The translations under genes and the position numbers were made by a program. Source: Deltaproteobacteria bacterium (GTDB taxonomy: Bacteria > Desulfobacterota > GWC2-55-46). Taken from it: a DNA stretch of 52,172 bases. Location of the stretch: positions 1 to 52,172 of the forward strand of contig JACRNL010000012.1 in the NCBI GenBank assembly GCA_016234935.1, written 5' to 3'. Shown in pieces: positions 36,884 through 44,281 of this stretch; positions within the stretch are counted from its first letter, which is position 1, and the number at the start of each line of letters is the position of its first letter. The notes beneath the pieces are model-generated. The model saw nothing but the letters and a program-made list of their open reading frames with translations. It had not been told where the DNA came from and ran no database searches.

Positions 36884-37387
36884 TCAGTTCATGAGAAGTG
36901 AGTGCAAAGCGGAGTGCCCGTCCTCGGTCATCATCTCCTTGAAACGCACGCCTATCTGTTTGCCGGCGTCTTTGGGCTGTGCCCAGACAACCTCTGAGAG
37001 GGCCTCTATGCGGGATTTTTCAGCATGATCCCCAAGGTGCAGCTCTATGCGGACGATTTCTCCGGTCTTTATGTCATGCGGCGCAGTGAACATGATGCCG
37101 CCGGTGGATATGTTGTCCGTATACGCGGTAAATACTATCGGAGCATGTTCATGCTGCTTGTGAACCGTAATCGGGTAGCGCAAATCAATGCGCGGAGACT
37201 TGCGGAGGTTGCGTTTGCCGGTAGTTCCCTTAAGCGTGGATATTGATTTCATGGCCATCGGGCTCGGCGTGGTCTTGCCCCGTTCCCACCTGTTTACCGT
37301 GCAAAAACTAACGCCAAGCTCCCTAGCCATGCGTTCCTGCGACCAACCGAGGAACGTTCTCAGGCGTTTGATCTCTTCCGGGCTCAT
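36884..37387 (-). CDS. XRE-type helix-turn-helix fused to a PilZ domain
   Basis: A 167-residue protein. Residues about 4-50 form a Cro/C1-type helix-turn-helix (LRTFLGWSQERMARELGVS, then TVNRWERGK). Residues about 60-167 form a PilZ domain with the two c-di-GMP-binding motifs, RKSPRIDLRYPI and DNISTGGIMF. The architecture suggests a DNA-binding regulator that responds directly to c-di-GMP. The ATG 37387 gives the natural HTH start; a longer frame begins with TTG at 37435 without a binding site. An inverted repeat lies upstream, possibly its operator. Targets are unknown. Confidence 0.85.
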   Translation of the reverse strand: MSPEEIKRLRTFLGWSQERMARELGVSFCTVNRWERGKTTPSPMAMKSISTLKGTTGKRNLRKSPRIDLRYPITVHKQHEHAPIVFTAYTDNISTGGIMFTAPHDIKTGEIVRIELHLGDHAEKSRIEALSEVVWAQPKDAGKQIGVRFKEMMTEDGHSALHSLLMN

Positions 37388-37452
37388 ACGATATGGCTCC
37401 CCCTGATAAAGTTTAATTTCGTACCGCGACCGCAATAATGGCGGTTTGGTAA

Positions 37453-37536
37453 TTTTAAAGGGTCATGACAATTTGAAGGGTTGTTTACGTTAGCACACTC
37501 TTAAAGCGCCTCAACGTATCATGACCCATCTTAAAA
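37453..37536. promoter_or_regulatory. Inverted repeat upstream of the XRE-PilZ gene
   Basis: TTTTAAAGGGTCATGA (37453-37468) and TCATGACCCATCTTAAAA (37519-37536) are inverted copies with a 2-base insertion; GGGTCATGA/TCATGACCC is perfect over 9 bp. The region 37388-37724 otherwise holds only AT-rich DNA and a small hairpin near 37668-37683. It may be an autoregulatory site. Confidence 0.45.
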
Positions 37537-37724
37537 ATTGACAATGATGCGTTACTGCTCATATATATGTGTTATAGCATATCTTTTCATTAAAGCAAAC
37601 AGCTTTTTTAACCGCAGTATCATTTTAAGATATTTCCTGACAATAGATGAATAGTCGTAACCGGTAATCGCCTGTCGGCGATAATATATTTCATATGCTA
37701 TATGGCCTTGGCGGTATATTAAAT

Positions 37725-38519
37725 TTATACGTCCCTGTATCCCCTCGGCGTTATCATGCCAAGCTCCGTTAAACTTGTAGCGGAGCTGCCTATAATGACG
37801 ATGGTCAGCATGTCTATGTCGTCGTAATGCGCGTCGAATGCCTTAAGGGGCACCGCCACGGCCCACTGGCCGGCGCGCGCGGCGTTTCTCACTATGCCTA
37901 CGGGGGTGTCGGGGCCTCTGTATGCGCGCACAACGGCAATCGCCTTTTTAAGCCCCTCGGTCCTTTTCGAGCTTTTCGGGTTGTAAAATATCATGACGAA
38001 GCCGGCCTTTGCCGCCGCGTTTATCCGCTCCTCTATGGTCTCCCAGGGGGTGAGAAGGTCGGAGAGAGATATGGACGCAAAGTCATGCATCAGGGGCGCG
38101 CCGAGGATGGCCGCGGCGCTTACGAATGCCGGTATGCCAGGAACGACCTCTATGGTGAAGGCCTCCGCCGAGCCCCCTCTGCGGCCCGCAAGCTGCAGAA
38201 CCAGCCCGGCCATGCCGTAGATGCCGGAATCCCCGGAGGAGACGACGGCGACTGTCTTGCCCGCGCCGGCAAGGTCTATGGCGAGCGAGCACCGGTCTAC
38301 CTCCTCGGTCATGCCGGATGTGCGCGTATCCTTATCCTTGATAAGCGCGGCGATAAGATTCACGTAGCGCGTGTAGCCTACGATGACGTCGGCCTCGCTG
38401 ATGGCCTCTTTTGCCCTGGGGGTAAGGTGCTCCAGCCCCCCGGGGCCGATGCCTACCACCGTGAGCTTACCCTTGCCGCCGCTACCGTGACCTTGTCTGA
38501 TTTCTGTTTTTTTATCCAT
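37725..38519 (-). CDS. cbiH: Cobalt-precorrin-3B C17-methyltransferase
   Basis: Methylates C17 and drives ring contraction of the corrin precursor. The 264-residue tetrapyrrole methylase has the N-terminal VVGIGPGGLEHLTP, VVSSGDSGIYGMA, VVPGIPAFVSAAA and MIFYNPKSSKRTEGL, the last characteristic of CobJ/CbiH. Its first 22 codons overlap the end of cbiG by 67 bases, so both are translated from one message. Last gene of the riboswitch-led cobalamin operon; no strong terminator follows. Confidence 0.93.
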   Translation of the reverse strand: MDKKTEIRQGHGSGGKGKLTVVGIGPGGLEHLTPRAKEAISEADVIVGYTRYVNLIAALIKDKDTRTSGMTEEVDRCSLAIDLAGAGKTVAVVSSGDSGIYGMAGLVLQLAGRRGGSAEAFTIEVVPGIPAFVSAAAILGAPLMHDFASISLSDLLTPWETIEERINAAAKAGFVMIFYNPKSSKRTEGLKKAIAVVRAYRGPDTPVGIVRNAARAGQWAVAVPLKAFDAHYDDIDMLTIVIIGSSATSLTELGMITPRGYRDV

Positions 38520-39574
38520 AATTTTTTTGCCTTCGCCGATAAAAGCGCCGCGGGTTCCGCCACAGCCGGACAGCCTGCGGCCTTGGCAACGAACGCCGAA
38601 GGCCCTGACGGCGGTTTTTTGGTTTTTAGAGTTGAGCTTGTAAAATATTCTATCGGGACATTTAAACTACGCGCGAAGTTTAAAAGCCCCTTTTCGTCAG
38701 CCTTTATGTCAATGGTCGCGATGTTCCTGATGCAGAGCATTGAAAGCCCCGCCGAGTCAAAGGCATTTTTTACAACGCGCCTGATCTGCGCCGCGCTCGC
38801 AAAGCGCCTGCAGCCGATGCCGACGGCGAACTCGCGCGGCCTCAGTATAAGAGTCCTATGCTCCGCCCCGTTTGGCAGGGCGGTATGCGCGCTGTTTGAG
38901 ACGATGACAAACGCCGATGCGTCTTTTATATCCCTTATCTCTTTTCCGGATGCCGGCTTTGATTTAAACGCGAAAACGCCCGCTCCCGCATACGCCCGCC
39001 GCATGGCGCTGAGCCTTTTAGCGTCAGCGTCAAATATGGAAACAGGGCCGCCGTTTAATATGGCGGCATTGACGCATTTTATCTTTTTTACGTCGCCAAA
39101 GGCCAGAGAGAACTTTTTGGCGATATCCTCAACGCACGGAAGCCCGGCGCCGTCCGTCGCCGTGGTTATCACGGGCGCCGCATCAAGGGCAGAGGCCGTC
39201 TCCCTTGCCAGTTCATTTGCCCCGCCGAGATGGCCAGATAAAAGACTTATCGCGAATTTGCCCTGATCGTCAACCACGACCACCGCCGGGTCGAGGTGCT
39301 TGCCCTTTAAGTTCGGCGCGACGGCCCGGACGGCTATCCCTGAGGCGCAGATGAAGATAAGCCCGCTGTAATCCCCGAAGGCCGCGTTGACCGTATTCAC
39401 TATGCCGCCATTTTTAAGCCGGGCAGGGGAAAACACCTTCAGACCTGTAAACCGCTTTTTCAGGCGCAGGGCAAGGGCGTATCCGGCATGCGTTACGGCG
39501 AACGCGGCCAGAGGGGGGGTGACCCCCTTCGACCGATTGGCATGGTTATAATCTTGTCCGCCCTTTTTCACCAT
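38453..39574 (-). CDS. cbiG: Cobalt-precorrin-5A hydrolase
   Basis: Opens the delta-lactone of cobalt-precorrin-5A with loss of acetaldehyde, a step specific to the anaerobic route. The 373-residue protein has the N-terminal CbiG domain (FICASGIAVRAVAP, LLSGHLGGANELA, ITTATDGAGLPCVEDIA) and the C-terminal CobE-like domain (AVGIGCRRFASAAQI, ending KSDKVTVAAAR). The N-terminus (SKGVTPPLA) may derive from a degenerate family A repeat. Confidence 0.92.
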   Translation of the reverse strand: MVKKGGQDYNHANRSKGVTPPLAAFAVTHAGYALALRLKKRFTGLKVFSPARLKNGGIVNTVNAAFGDYSGLIFICASGIAVRAVAPNLKGKHLDPAVVVVDDQGKFAISLLSGHLGGANELARETASALDAAPVITTATDGAGLPCVEDIAKKFSLAFGDVKKIKCVNAAILNGGPVSIFDADAKRLSAMRRAYAGAGVFAFKSKPASGKEIRDIKDASAFVIVSNSAHTALPNGAEHRTLILRPREFAVGIGCRRFASAAQIRRVVKNAFDSAGLSMLCIRNIATIDIKADEKGLLNFARSLNVPIEYFTSSTLKTKKPPSGPSAFVAKAAGCPAVAEPAALLSAKAKKLWIKKQKSDKVTVAAARVSSRW

Positions 39575-39691
39575 GTTGTCACTTGACCTTTTAATACCGC
39601 CCGGCTGTCCCGTAAGACACGGCGATGGTCTTCATTTTGTGGAATATCAAGGCCATGTATGCCTCAACCGCCCGCAGCAGGCCCTTCCGGT

Positions 39692-40471
39692 TCATTTCTT
39701 CCTGAAGCCGTGGCCAAAGCCGGGGGCGTAGAGCTTTGAGCATTCGCCCACGGCGCCGTCAAGCGCCCTGCCGACGATTATCATGGCCTGCCTTGAGATG
39801 CCTGCGGCCTTTACCCTGGCCGCGATGTTTTTCAAGTGGCCGGTTATCACGACCTCGTCCTTCCAGCTCGCCCTGTATACGGCCGCGGCGGGCGTGTCCG
39901 GGGGATAGCCTTTTTTAAGCTCACGCACGGTCTTGTCAATCATTCCGGCGCTCAGGAATACGCAGATGGTCGCCTGATGCCTGGAAAGGAGAGAGAGCTT
40001 CTCATTGGCTGGCGCCGGCGTCTTTCCCGGCAGTCTCGTGAAGATAACCGTCTGGCTGACGCCGGGCACGGTAAGCTCCCTTTTAAGGGCCGCCGCCGAG
40101 GCAAAGGCCGATGAGACGCCGGGGATTATCTCGTAGGGGACGTCTTGGGCCTCAAGAACGCAGGCCTGCTCGCGGAGCGCCCCGTAAAGCGCCGGGTCTC
40201 CGGTATGGAGCCTGACGACGCGCTTGCCTGAGCGCGCGCCGCTGACCATGAGGGAGGTTATCTCAGGAAGGGTCATAGGCGCGCTGTCGTGGATACGCGC
40301 AGCCTTGCGGCAGTATGCGAGCATCTTTTTTGAAACGAGAGAGCCCGCATAGATGACGATATCCGCCTTTTTAAGGGCGTTCATGCCTTTTACGGTTATA
40401 AGCTCCGGGTCTCCGGGGCCGGCTCCGGCGAATATGACCGGGAAAGGTTTTCTTGCGCGTATGTTTTTCAT
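39692..40471 (-). CDS. cbiF: Cobalt-precorrin-4 C11-methyltransferase
   Basis: Tetrapyrrole methylase acting at C11. The 259-residue protein shows FAGAGPGDPELITVKG, IVIYAGSLVSKKML (typical of CobM/CbiF), VRLHTGDPALYGAL, IIPGVSSAFASAAAL, and the substrate loop RLPGKTPAPANEKL. Its ATG overlaps the stop of cbiL (40468-40471). A 117-base gap separates it from cbiG. Confidence 0.94.
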   Translation of the reverse strand: MKNIRARKPFPVIFAGAGPGDPELITVKGMNALKKADIVIYAGSLVSKKMLAYCRKAARIHDSAPMTLPEITSLMVSGARSGKRVVRLHTGDPALYGALREQACVLEAQDVPYEIIPGVSSAFASAAALKRELTVPGVSQTVIFTRLPGKTPAPANEKLSLLSRHQATICVFLSAGMIDKTVRELKKGYPPDTPAAAVYRASWKDEVVITGHLKNIAARVKAAGISRQAMIIVGRALDGAVGECSKLYAPGFGHGFRKK

Positions 40472-41196
40472 TTTTTGATTATCACCGTTGAAAAATAGTC
40501 CGGGCTTGCTCCCTTGAGGCTTTTAATGTCCGTTACGACCTCTTCATCCGGCCAGCTTGCGCGGGAGACGAAGACGGCGTTTTTTTCAAGCCCCATCGAG
40601 CAGAGCAGGCCGATGAGCGCGTCCATGGCCCTGTTCACCTTCATGAGGACGACCGTATCATTGGCGGCGATGCGCTCACGCAGGTCTTCGATGTCATAGG
40701 CCGCCGGAATAATGGCCACCTTCCCGCCTGATTCCGCGAGCGGGATAATTGCCGAGGCCGCCGCCGCCGAGAAGGACGTAACGCCGGGTATTACCCTTAC
40801 CGGCGCATCAGGCAGCAGTTTCCTGACAAATGGCACGAGGTAGCTGAATGTGGAATAGAGCATCGGGTCTCCGAGGGTTATGAAGGAAACGTCAAGCCCC
40901 TTTTCAAGCCGCCCGGCAATGGCGGAGGCCGCGGTTTGCCGCGCCTCTTTAAGGCGCGCCGCGTCCTTTGTCATGGGCAGGAGGAGCCTCAGTATCTCCT
41001 TTCCCTTCAGCTCCGCGCCCTTTGACGCTATGGAAAGGGCGCGGCTTGCCGCGTCCGGCGCGGCGCCTGCGGACTTTGGCACGGCGATGACGGCGGAGCC
41101 TTCAAGGACGCGCACGGCTTTCAGCGTCATAAGCTCCGGATCGCCGGGGCCTACGCCCACGCCGTAAAGCGCGCCGTTTTTAACGGATTCCGTCAT
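40468..41196 (-). CDS. cbiL: Cobalt-factor II / precorrin-2 C20-methyltransferase
   Basis: Methylates C20 after cobalt insertion. The 242-residue protein shows YGVGVGPGDPELMTLKA, LLLPMTKDAARL (substrate-binding, typical of CobI/CbiL), FITLGDPMLYSTFSYL and VIPGVTSFSAAAA. It overlaps the cbiET stop by 4 bases (ATGA at 41193-41196), so the two are translationally coupled. Confidence 0.94.
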   Translation of the reverse strand: MTESVKNGALYGVGVGPGDPELMTLKAVRVLEGSAVIAVPKSAGAAPDAASRALSIASKGAELKGKEILRLLLPMTKDAARLKEARQTAASAIAGRLEKGLDVSFITLGDPMLYSTFSYLVPFVRKLLPDAPVRVIPGVTSFSAAAASAIIPLAESGGKVAIIPAAYDIEDLRERIAANDTVVLMKVNRAMDALIGLLCSMGLEKNAVFVSRASWPDEEVVTDIKSLKGASPDYFSTVIIKK

Positions 41197-42476
41197 GGTT
41201 TCGTCCCTGTTATTATAAAGACCGGATTATTCGCGCTGAAAAGGTTCAATCCGCCGCGAATGTCAACGCCGCGCGTCCGCGAAATATTTATCATCAGCAT
41301 CTCTTTTTCGATGCCGCCTTTCTTGAAAAAATCAAAGGCGCGGGATGCGGTTTCAATCGTGACGGCGTTCACGACGATGCGTCCGCCTTTTTTTATTTTT
41401 TTAAGGACGAATGCCAGAATTCCAATGATATCCGCGCCGCCGCCGCCTATGAAGGCCGCGTCCGGCGCGGGCAGGACGCCGCGCGCAAGACACCCGGGGG
41501 CCTTGCCGCTTATGACTTCAATATTATGCGCGTTGAAACGCCGCCTGTTGCGTTCTATCTGCCTGACCCTTGCCGGTTTTTTTTCTATCGCATAGACCCT
41601 GCCGCTGACCGCGAGGCGCGCGGCTTCAATCGCTACGGAACCTGACCCGGCGCCTATGTCCCATACGACGCTCTTTTCGCCAAGGCGGAGCTTGGCCAGG
41701 CTCACCACGCGGATCTCCTCCTTCGTTATCATGCCTTTTGAATGGGCAAACGCCGCGTCAGGTATGCCGAAGGCAACCCCTTCTCCCCTTCGGGGAGAAG
41801 GCTGGGATGAGGGAGGGACAGCCGCCTCTTTTTTGATAAGGATGAGGATATTGAGCGGCGCGAACTTTTTCCTGCGGCTAAGGGCGGCAAGGCTTGGCGT
41901 TGATATCTTTTCGTCCTTTGTTCCGAGGGCCTCGCAGACATATGCCGCATAATCCGCGGCGGCGCGTTTGCCGTGCCGGCCCCTGAGGAGGGCGCGGGCT
42001 ATCACCGCGGGGCTGTTTGCCGGGTCGGTGAAGATTGCGGCCTTTTCGCATTTGGATATCTCGCCTGCGAGCGCCTCAACGGACGCATTCCTCCCGTGCG
42101 CGCTGAGCACCCTGACGTTGTTTGAGCTTTCTTTAATGCGCGCAAAGGCCTCCTGAACCGTGCTTATGTTCGGGATGACGCGCACCGCCCTTTTTCCGAA
42201 GGTCTTTACGATAAAGCCGCCTATGCCGAAGAGGAGCGGGTCGCCCGTCGCGATGACCACGGCGTTTTTGTTCCCCCCGCCCTTTACGTGCGCGCGGATG
42301 GCGGCGGCAAGCGAGTCAAGACCGCTGGTTATGGGCAGCTTTTTGGCCTTAACCTCGGCGAACTCGGCAAGGTGCCTTGCCCCGCCCGCGATAAGACCGG
42401 CCCCGCGTATAAGCCGGACCGTCTTGTCGGACAGGCTGTCTTTGCCGTCCGTCCCTATGCCGATTACGTAGATCAT
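41193..42476 (-). CDS. cobL: Precorrin-6Y C5,15-methyltransferase (decarboxylating), CbiE-CbiT fusion
   Basis: Methylates C5 and C15 and decarboxylates the ring C acetate. The 427-residue protein fuses CbiE (about 1-215: VIGIGTDGKDSLSDK, IATGDPLLFGIGG) and CbiT (about 240-427: SKGMITKEEIR, VVWDIGAGSGSVAIEAA, FIGGGG). The linker at about 218-233 contains PPSSQPSPRRGEG, encoded by a short palindromic repeat. That the repeat lies between the two domains explains why it is tolerated. Confidence 0.93.
   Translation of the reverse strand: MIYVIGIGTDGKDSLSDKTVRLIRGAGLIAGGARHLAEFAEVKAKKLPITSGLDSLAAAIRAHVKGGGNKNAVVIATGDPLLFGIGGFIVKTFGKRAVRVIPNISTVQEAFARIKESSNNVRVLSAHGRNASVEALAGEISKCEKAAIFTDPANSPAVIARALLRGRHGKRAAADYAAYVCEALGTKDEKISTPSLAALSRRKKFAPLNILILIKKEAAVPPSSQPSPRRGEGVAFGIPDAAFAHSKGMITKEEIRVVSLAKLRLGEKSVVWDIGAGSGSVAIEAARLAVSGRVYAIEKKPARVRQIERNRRRFNAHNIEVISGKAPGCLARGVLPAPDAAFIGGGGADIIGILAFVLKKIKKGGRIVVNAVTIETASRAFDFFKKGGIEKEMLMINISRTRGVDIRGGLNLFSANNPVFIITGTKP
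41776..41821 (-). repeat. In-frame palindromic repeat (family C) in the cobL linker
   Basis: TTCTCCCCTTCGGGGAGAAG hairpin followed by GCTGGGATGAGGGAGGG. A similar C/T-rich palindrome is at 36768-36800. It encodes SSQPSPRRGEG. Confidence 0.75.
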
Positions 42477-42484
42477 TTATTTAC

Positions 42485-43645
42485 TCAGCAAACGCAGACT
42501 ATGTCGTTGCTGTATCCCGCGAGCACGCACTGGAGGGCAAAGCCCTTGCCGGTTATCCGCGCGGCATTTTTTTTGACCAGCGCGCAGACGGCCTTTAATA
42601 CCGCGCCGCAACCGGATGCCTTTAAGATAAAAAAGACCTCCCGCGCGGTGTTGGCGTTTTCGACCTTTTTAATTATGGCCGGCGGCGCGGCGAGCTCTCT
42701 GCAAAGACCGGCAAGAAAGGCAAGCTCTACACTCGCGTCAGAGCAGTGCGTCTCAAAATGTCCGGCGGCGAGTTTTGAAAACTTCGCGAACTGTCCGGCA
42801 ATCACGGCCTTCCTGAGCAAGGGTCTGCCCAATGCGTCTTTAAGCGCATGGCCCATGTGGTCGCCGGTAAGTATGAAGGCCGTCTCCGGCAGGTCATTCA
42901 TGGCCTTTTGAACGGCCTTTTCAGTGCTTCTGCCGGTGGAATAGACTAATACCGAACAGCCGTTGGCAAGGGCCACGTCAACGCCGAGGCTTATCGAGTG
43001 ACGGTAGGCGCTTAGCGACATCGGCTCTACGATGCCGCTCGTTCCAAGTATGGAAATGCCGCCGGTAATGCCAAGGCGTGGGTTCATCGTCTTAAGCGCG
43101 AGCCTTTTACCCTCAGGCACCGAGACCGTAACGACGGCCGAGGTGGTTTTAACGCCCGCTTCCCTGGCCGCTTCGAGAACGGCGCGCTTTATCATGGCAA
43201 GCGGCACAGGGTTTATGGCGGGCCTGCCGGGCCGTATCTTCAGCCCCGGCCTTGTCACCATGCCCACCCCTTCGCCGCCCTTTATGACGACCTTTCCCCG
43301 CTTCAGCCTGCCCTCGCATGCTTTAAGCGGGGGGCACGCGAGGGCAGGCGGCGTTTTGCGGCTTTCAGGCACAAGCTCAACTTCGGTGACTATCTCGGCG
43401 CCGTTCGTCACGTCCGGATCGTCGCCTGCGTCTTTTACGACAGTTGCCACAGCCCTGTTTTCAAAGACCCGCACGGTCTTTATTTTAATATTAAGGACAT
43501 TTCCTGACGGGAGCGTTACCAGCACTGTTTTGACAATCAGCCTTCCGGGCAGGGCGAAGACGGCCATCGCCGCGGCCTTTGCCCCTGCCGCCGCGCATGT
43601 GCCGGTCGTAAAACCCTTTTTAAGCGTTTTCCCGGTATCACGCAA
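42485..43645 (-). CDS. cbiD: Cobalt-precorrin-5B C1-methyltransferase
   Basis: Methylates C1 in the anaerobic route. The 386-residue protein starts KKGFTTGTCAAAGAKAAAMA, the CbiD signature, and has GGEGVGMVTRPGL, ISILGTSGIVEPMS and ILTGDHMGHAL. Residues about 98-117 (PALACPPLKACEGRLKRG) are encoded by an in-frame family B palindrome inserted before the GEGVG segment. The start TTG at 43645 is the only sensible one after an in-frame stop; AGGAG is rather far upstream. Confidence 0.92.
   Translation of the reverse strand: MRDTGKTLKKGFTTGTCAAAGAKAAAMAVFALPGRLIVKTVLVTLPSGNVLNIKIKTVRVFENRAVATVVKDAGDDPDVTNGAEIVTEVELVPESRKTPPALACPPLKACEGRLKRGKVVIKGGEGVGMVTRPGLKIRPGRPAINPVPLAMIKRAVLEAAREAGVKTTSAVVTVSVPEGKRLALKTMNPRLGITGGISILGTSGIVEPMSLSAYRHSISLGVDVALANGCSVLVYSTGRSTEKAVQKAMNDLPETAFILTGDHMGHALKDALGRPLLRKAVIAGQFAKFSKLAAGHFETHCSDASVELAFLAGLCRELAAPPAIIKKVENANTAREVFFILKASGCGAVLKAVCALVKKNAARITGKGFALQCVLAGYSNDIVCVC
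43296..43351 (-). repeat. In-frame palindromic repeat family B in cbiD
   Basis: CCCCGCTTCAGCCTGCCCTC, CATGCTTTAAGCGGGGGG and CACGCGAGGGCAGGC. Same unit as at 7084-7160, whose minus strand could also encode PALACPxxxxxEGRLKRG. Adds about 18 residues to CbiD. Confidence 0.85.
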
Positions 43646-43657
43646 AGGCTGGCTGAT

Positions 43658-44062
43658 TTAAGACTCCTGAATTGGCAATGGCCTGTTTTTTAGAAGAAGC
43701 CCCAAAATTATCCCGAGGATTACGGCAAGGAAAAAACCCTGCACAGTCTGCGGCGTCACGATATTGTAGCGAGCTGGCTCCATCTTGGAAAGCATCGCCC
43801 CGCCAAGGCGCAGGACTACCCATACAGCCGTTGTGACCATGACGGCCTTTAACGCAAGGCTTTTAAACGGCAGCCTCGCCTCCACCGCGCAAAGCAGCCC
43901 GCCTGCGACCGCGCCAAAGACCGCGCCCGCAACGGCAAAGGTAACCAGATTGTGCGGAAAACTGCCTTCGAACATGAAGGCTCCGCTAACGCTGTTCACA
44001 AACATTGCCATCCAGCCCCATATGACGCCGCCGGCAATACTTAGAACGAATTTTTTAATCAA
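43658..44062 (-). CDS. Four-helix membrane protein, candidate cobalt transport partner of CbtB
   Basis: A 134-residue inner-membrane protein with about four helices (IKKFVLSIAGGVIWGWMAMF; HNLVTFAVAGAVFGAVAGG; AVMVTTAVWVVLRLGGAM; GFFLAVILGIILGLLL). It starts with TTG at 44062, with AAGGAGGA four bases upstream; a longer frame would overlap cbtB. It stands where cbtA stands in other CbtAB pairs but is shorter than the usual CbtA, and I cannot confirm homology. Position in a cobalamin-riboswitch operon suggests cobalt transport. A CbtA-unrelated protein is the alternative. Confidence 0.65.
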   Translation of the reverse strand: MIKKFVLSIAGGVIWGWMAMFVNSVSGAFMFEGSFPHNLVTFAVAGAVFGAVAGGLLCAVEARLPFKSLALKAVMVTTAVWVVLRLGGAMLSKMEPARYNIVTPQTVQGFFLAVILGIILGLLLKNRPLPIQES

Positions 44063-44075
44063 TGCGTCCTCCTTG

Positions 44076-44249
44076 TTAATGACACGGCATTCCGATGGTA
44101 TGGCGGAAATCATGAAAGGTGTCATGCGCGCCTCTTGCGACGGAGTCCCAGCCGTAAGTCATGGTCACCATCGTAAAGGCAAGCCCCGCGATTATTAGCG
44201 CCGGAAGCACGGTCTTTAACAAAAATTCCCTCTCCAGGATTCGTTCCAT
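44076..44249 (-). CDS. cbtB: CbtB-like small cobalt transport subunit
   Basis: A 57-residue protein too short for most gene callers. It has AAGGAGG eleven bases before the ATG, one membrane helix (about 13-32: VLPALIIAGLAFTMVTMTYG) and a C-terminal His/Cys tail, AHDTFHDFRHTIGMPCH. That tail is the hallmark of the CbtB family of B12-regulated cobalt transporters, where it is thought to bind the metal. Lies between the porin and the four-helix protein, with 13 bases to the latter's start. Confidence 0.88.
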   Translation of the reverse strand: MERILEREFLLKTVLPALIIAGLAFTMVTMTYGWDSVARGAHDTFHDFRHTIGMPCH

Positions 44250-44281
44250 TTCAGTAAAACCTCCTTTTTTAACGTCATTTT

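Noticed and set aside
37660-37690. Terminator behind cbiH
   Set aside because: A small ATCGCC/GGCGAT hairpin is present but has no T run on the minus strand.
37827-39266. 479-codon plus-strand open frame
   Set aside because: Runs antisense through cbiH and cbiG, both conserved enzymes.
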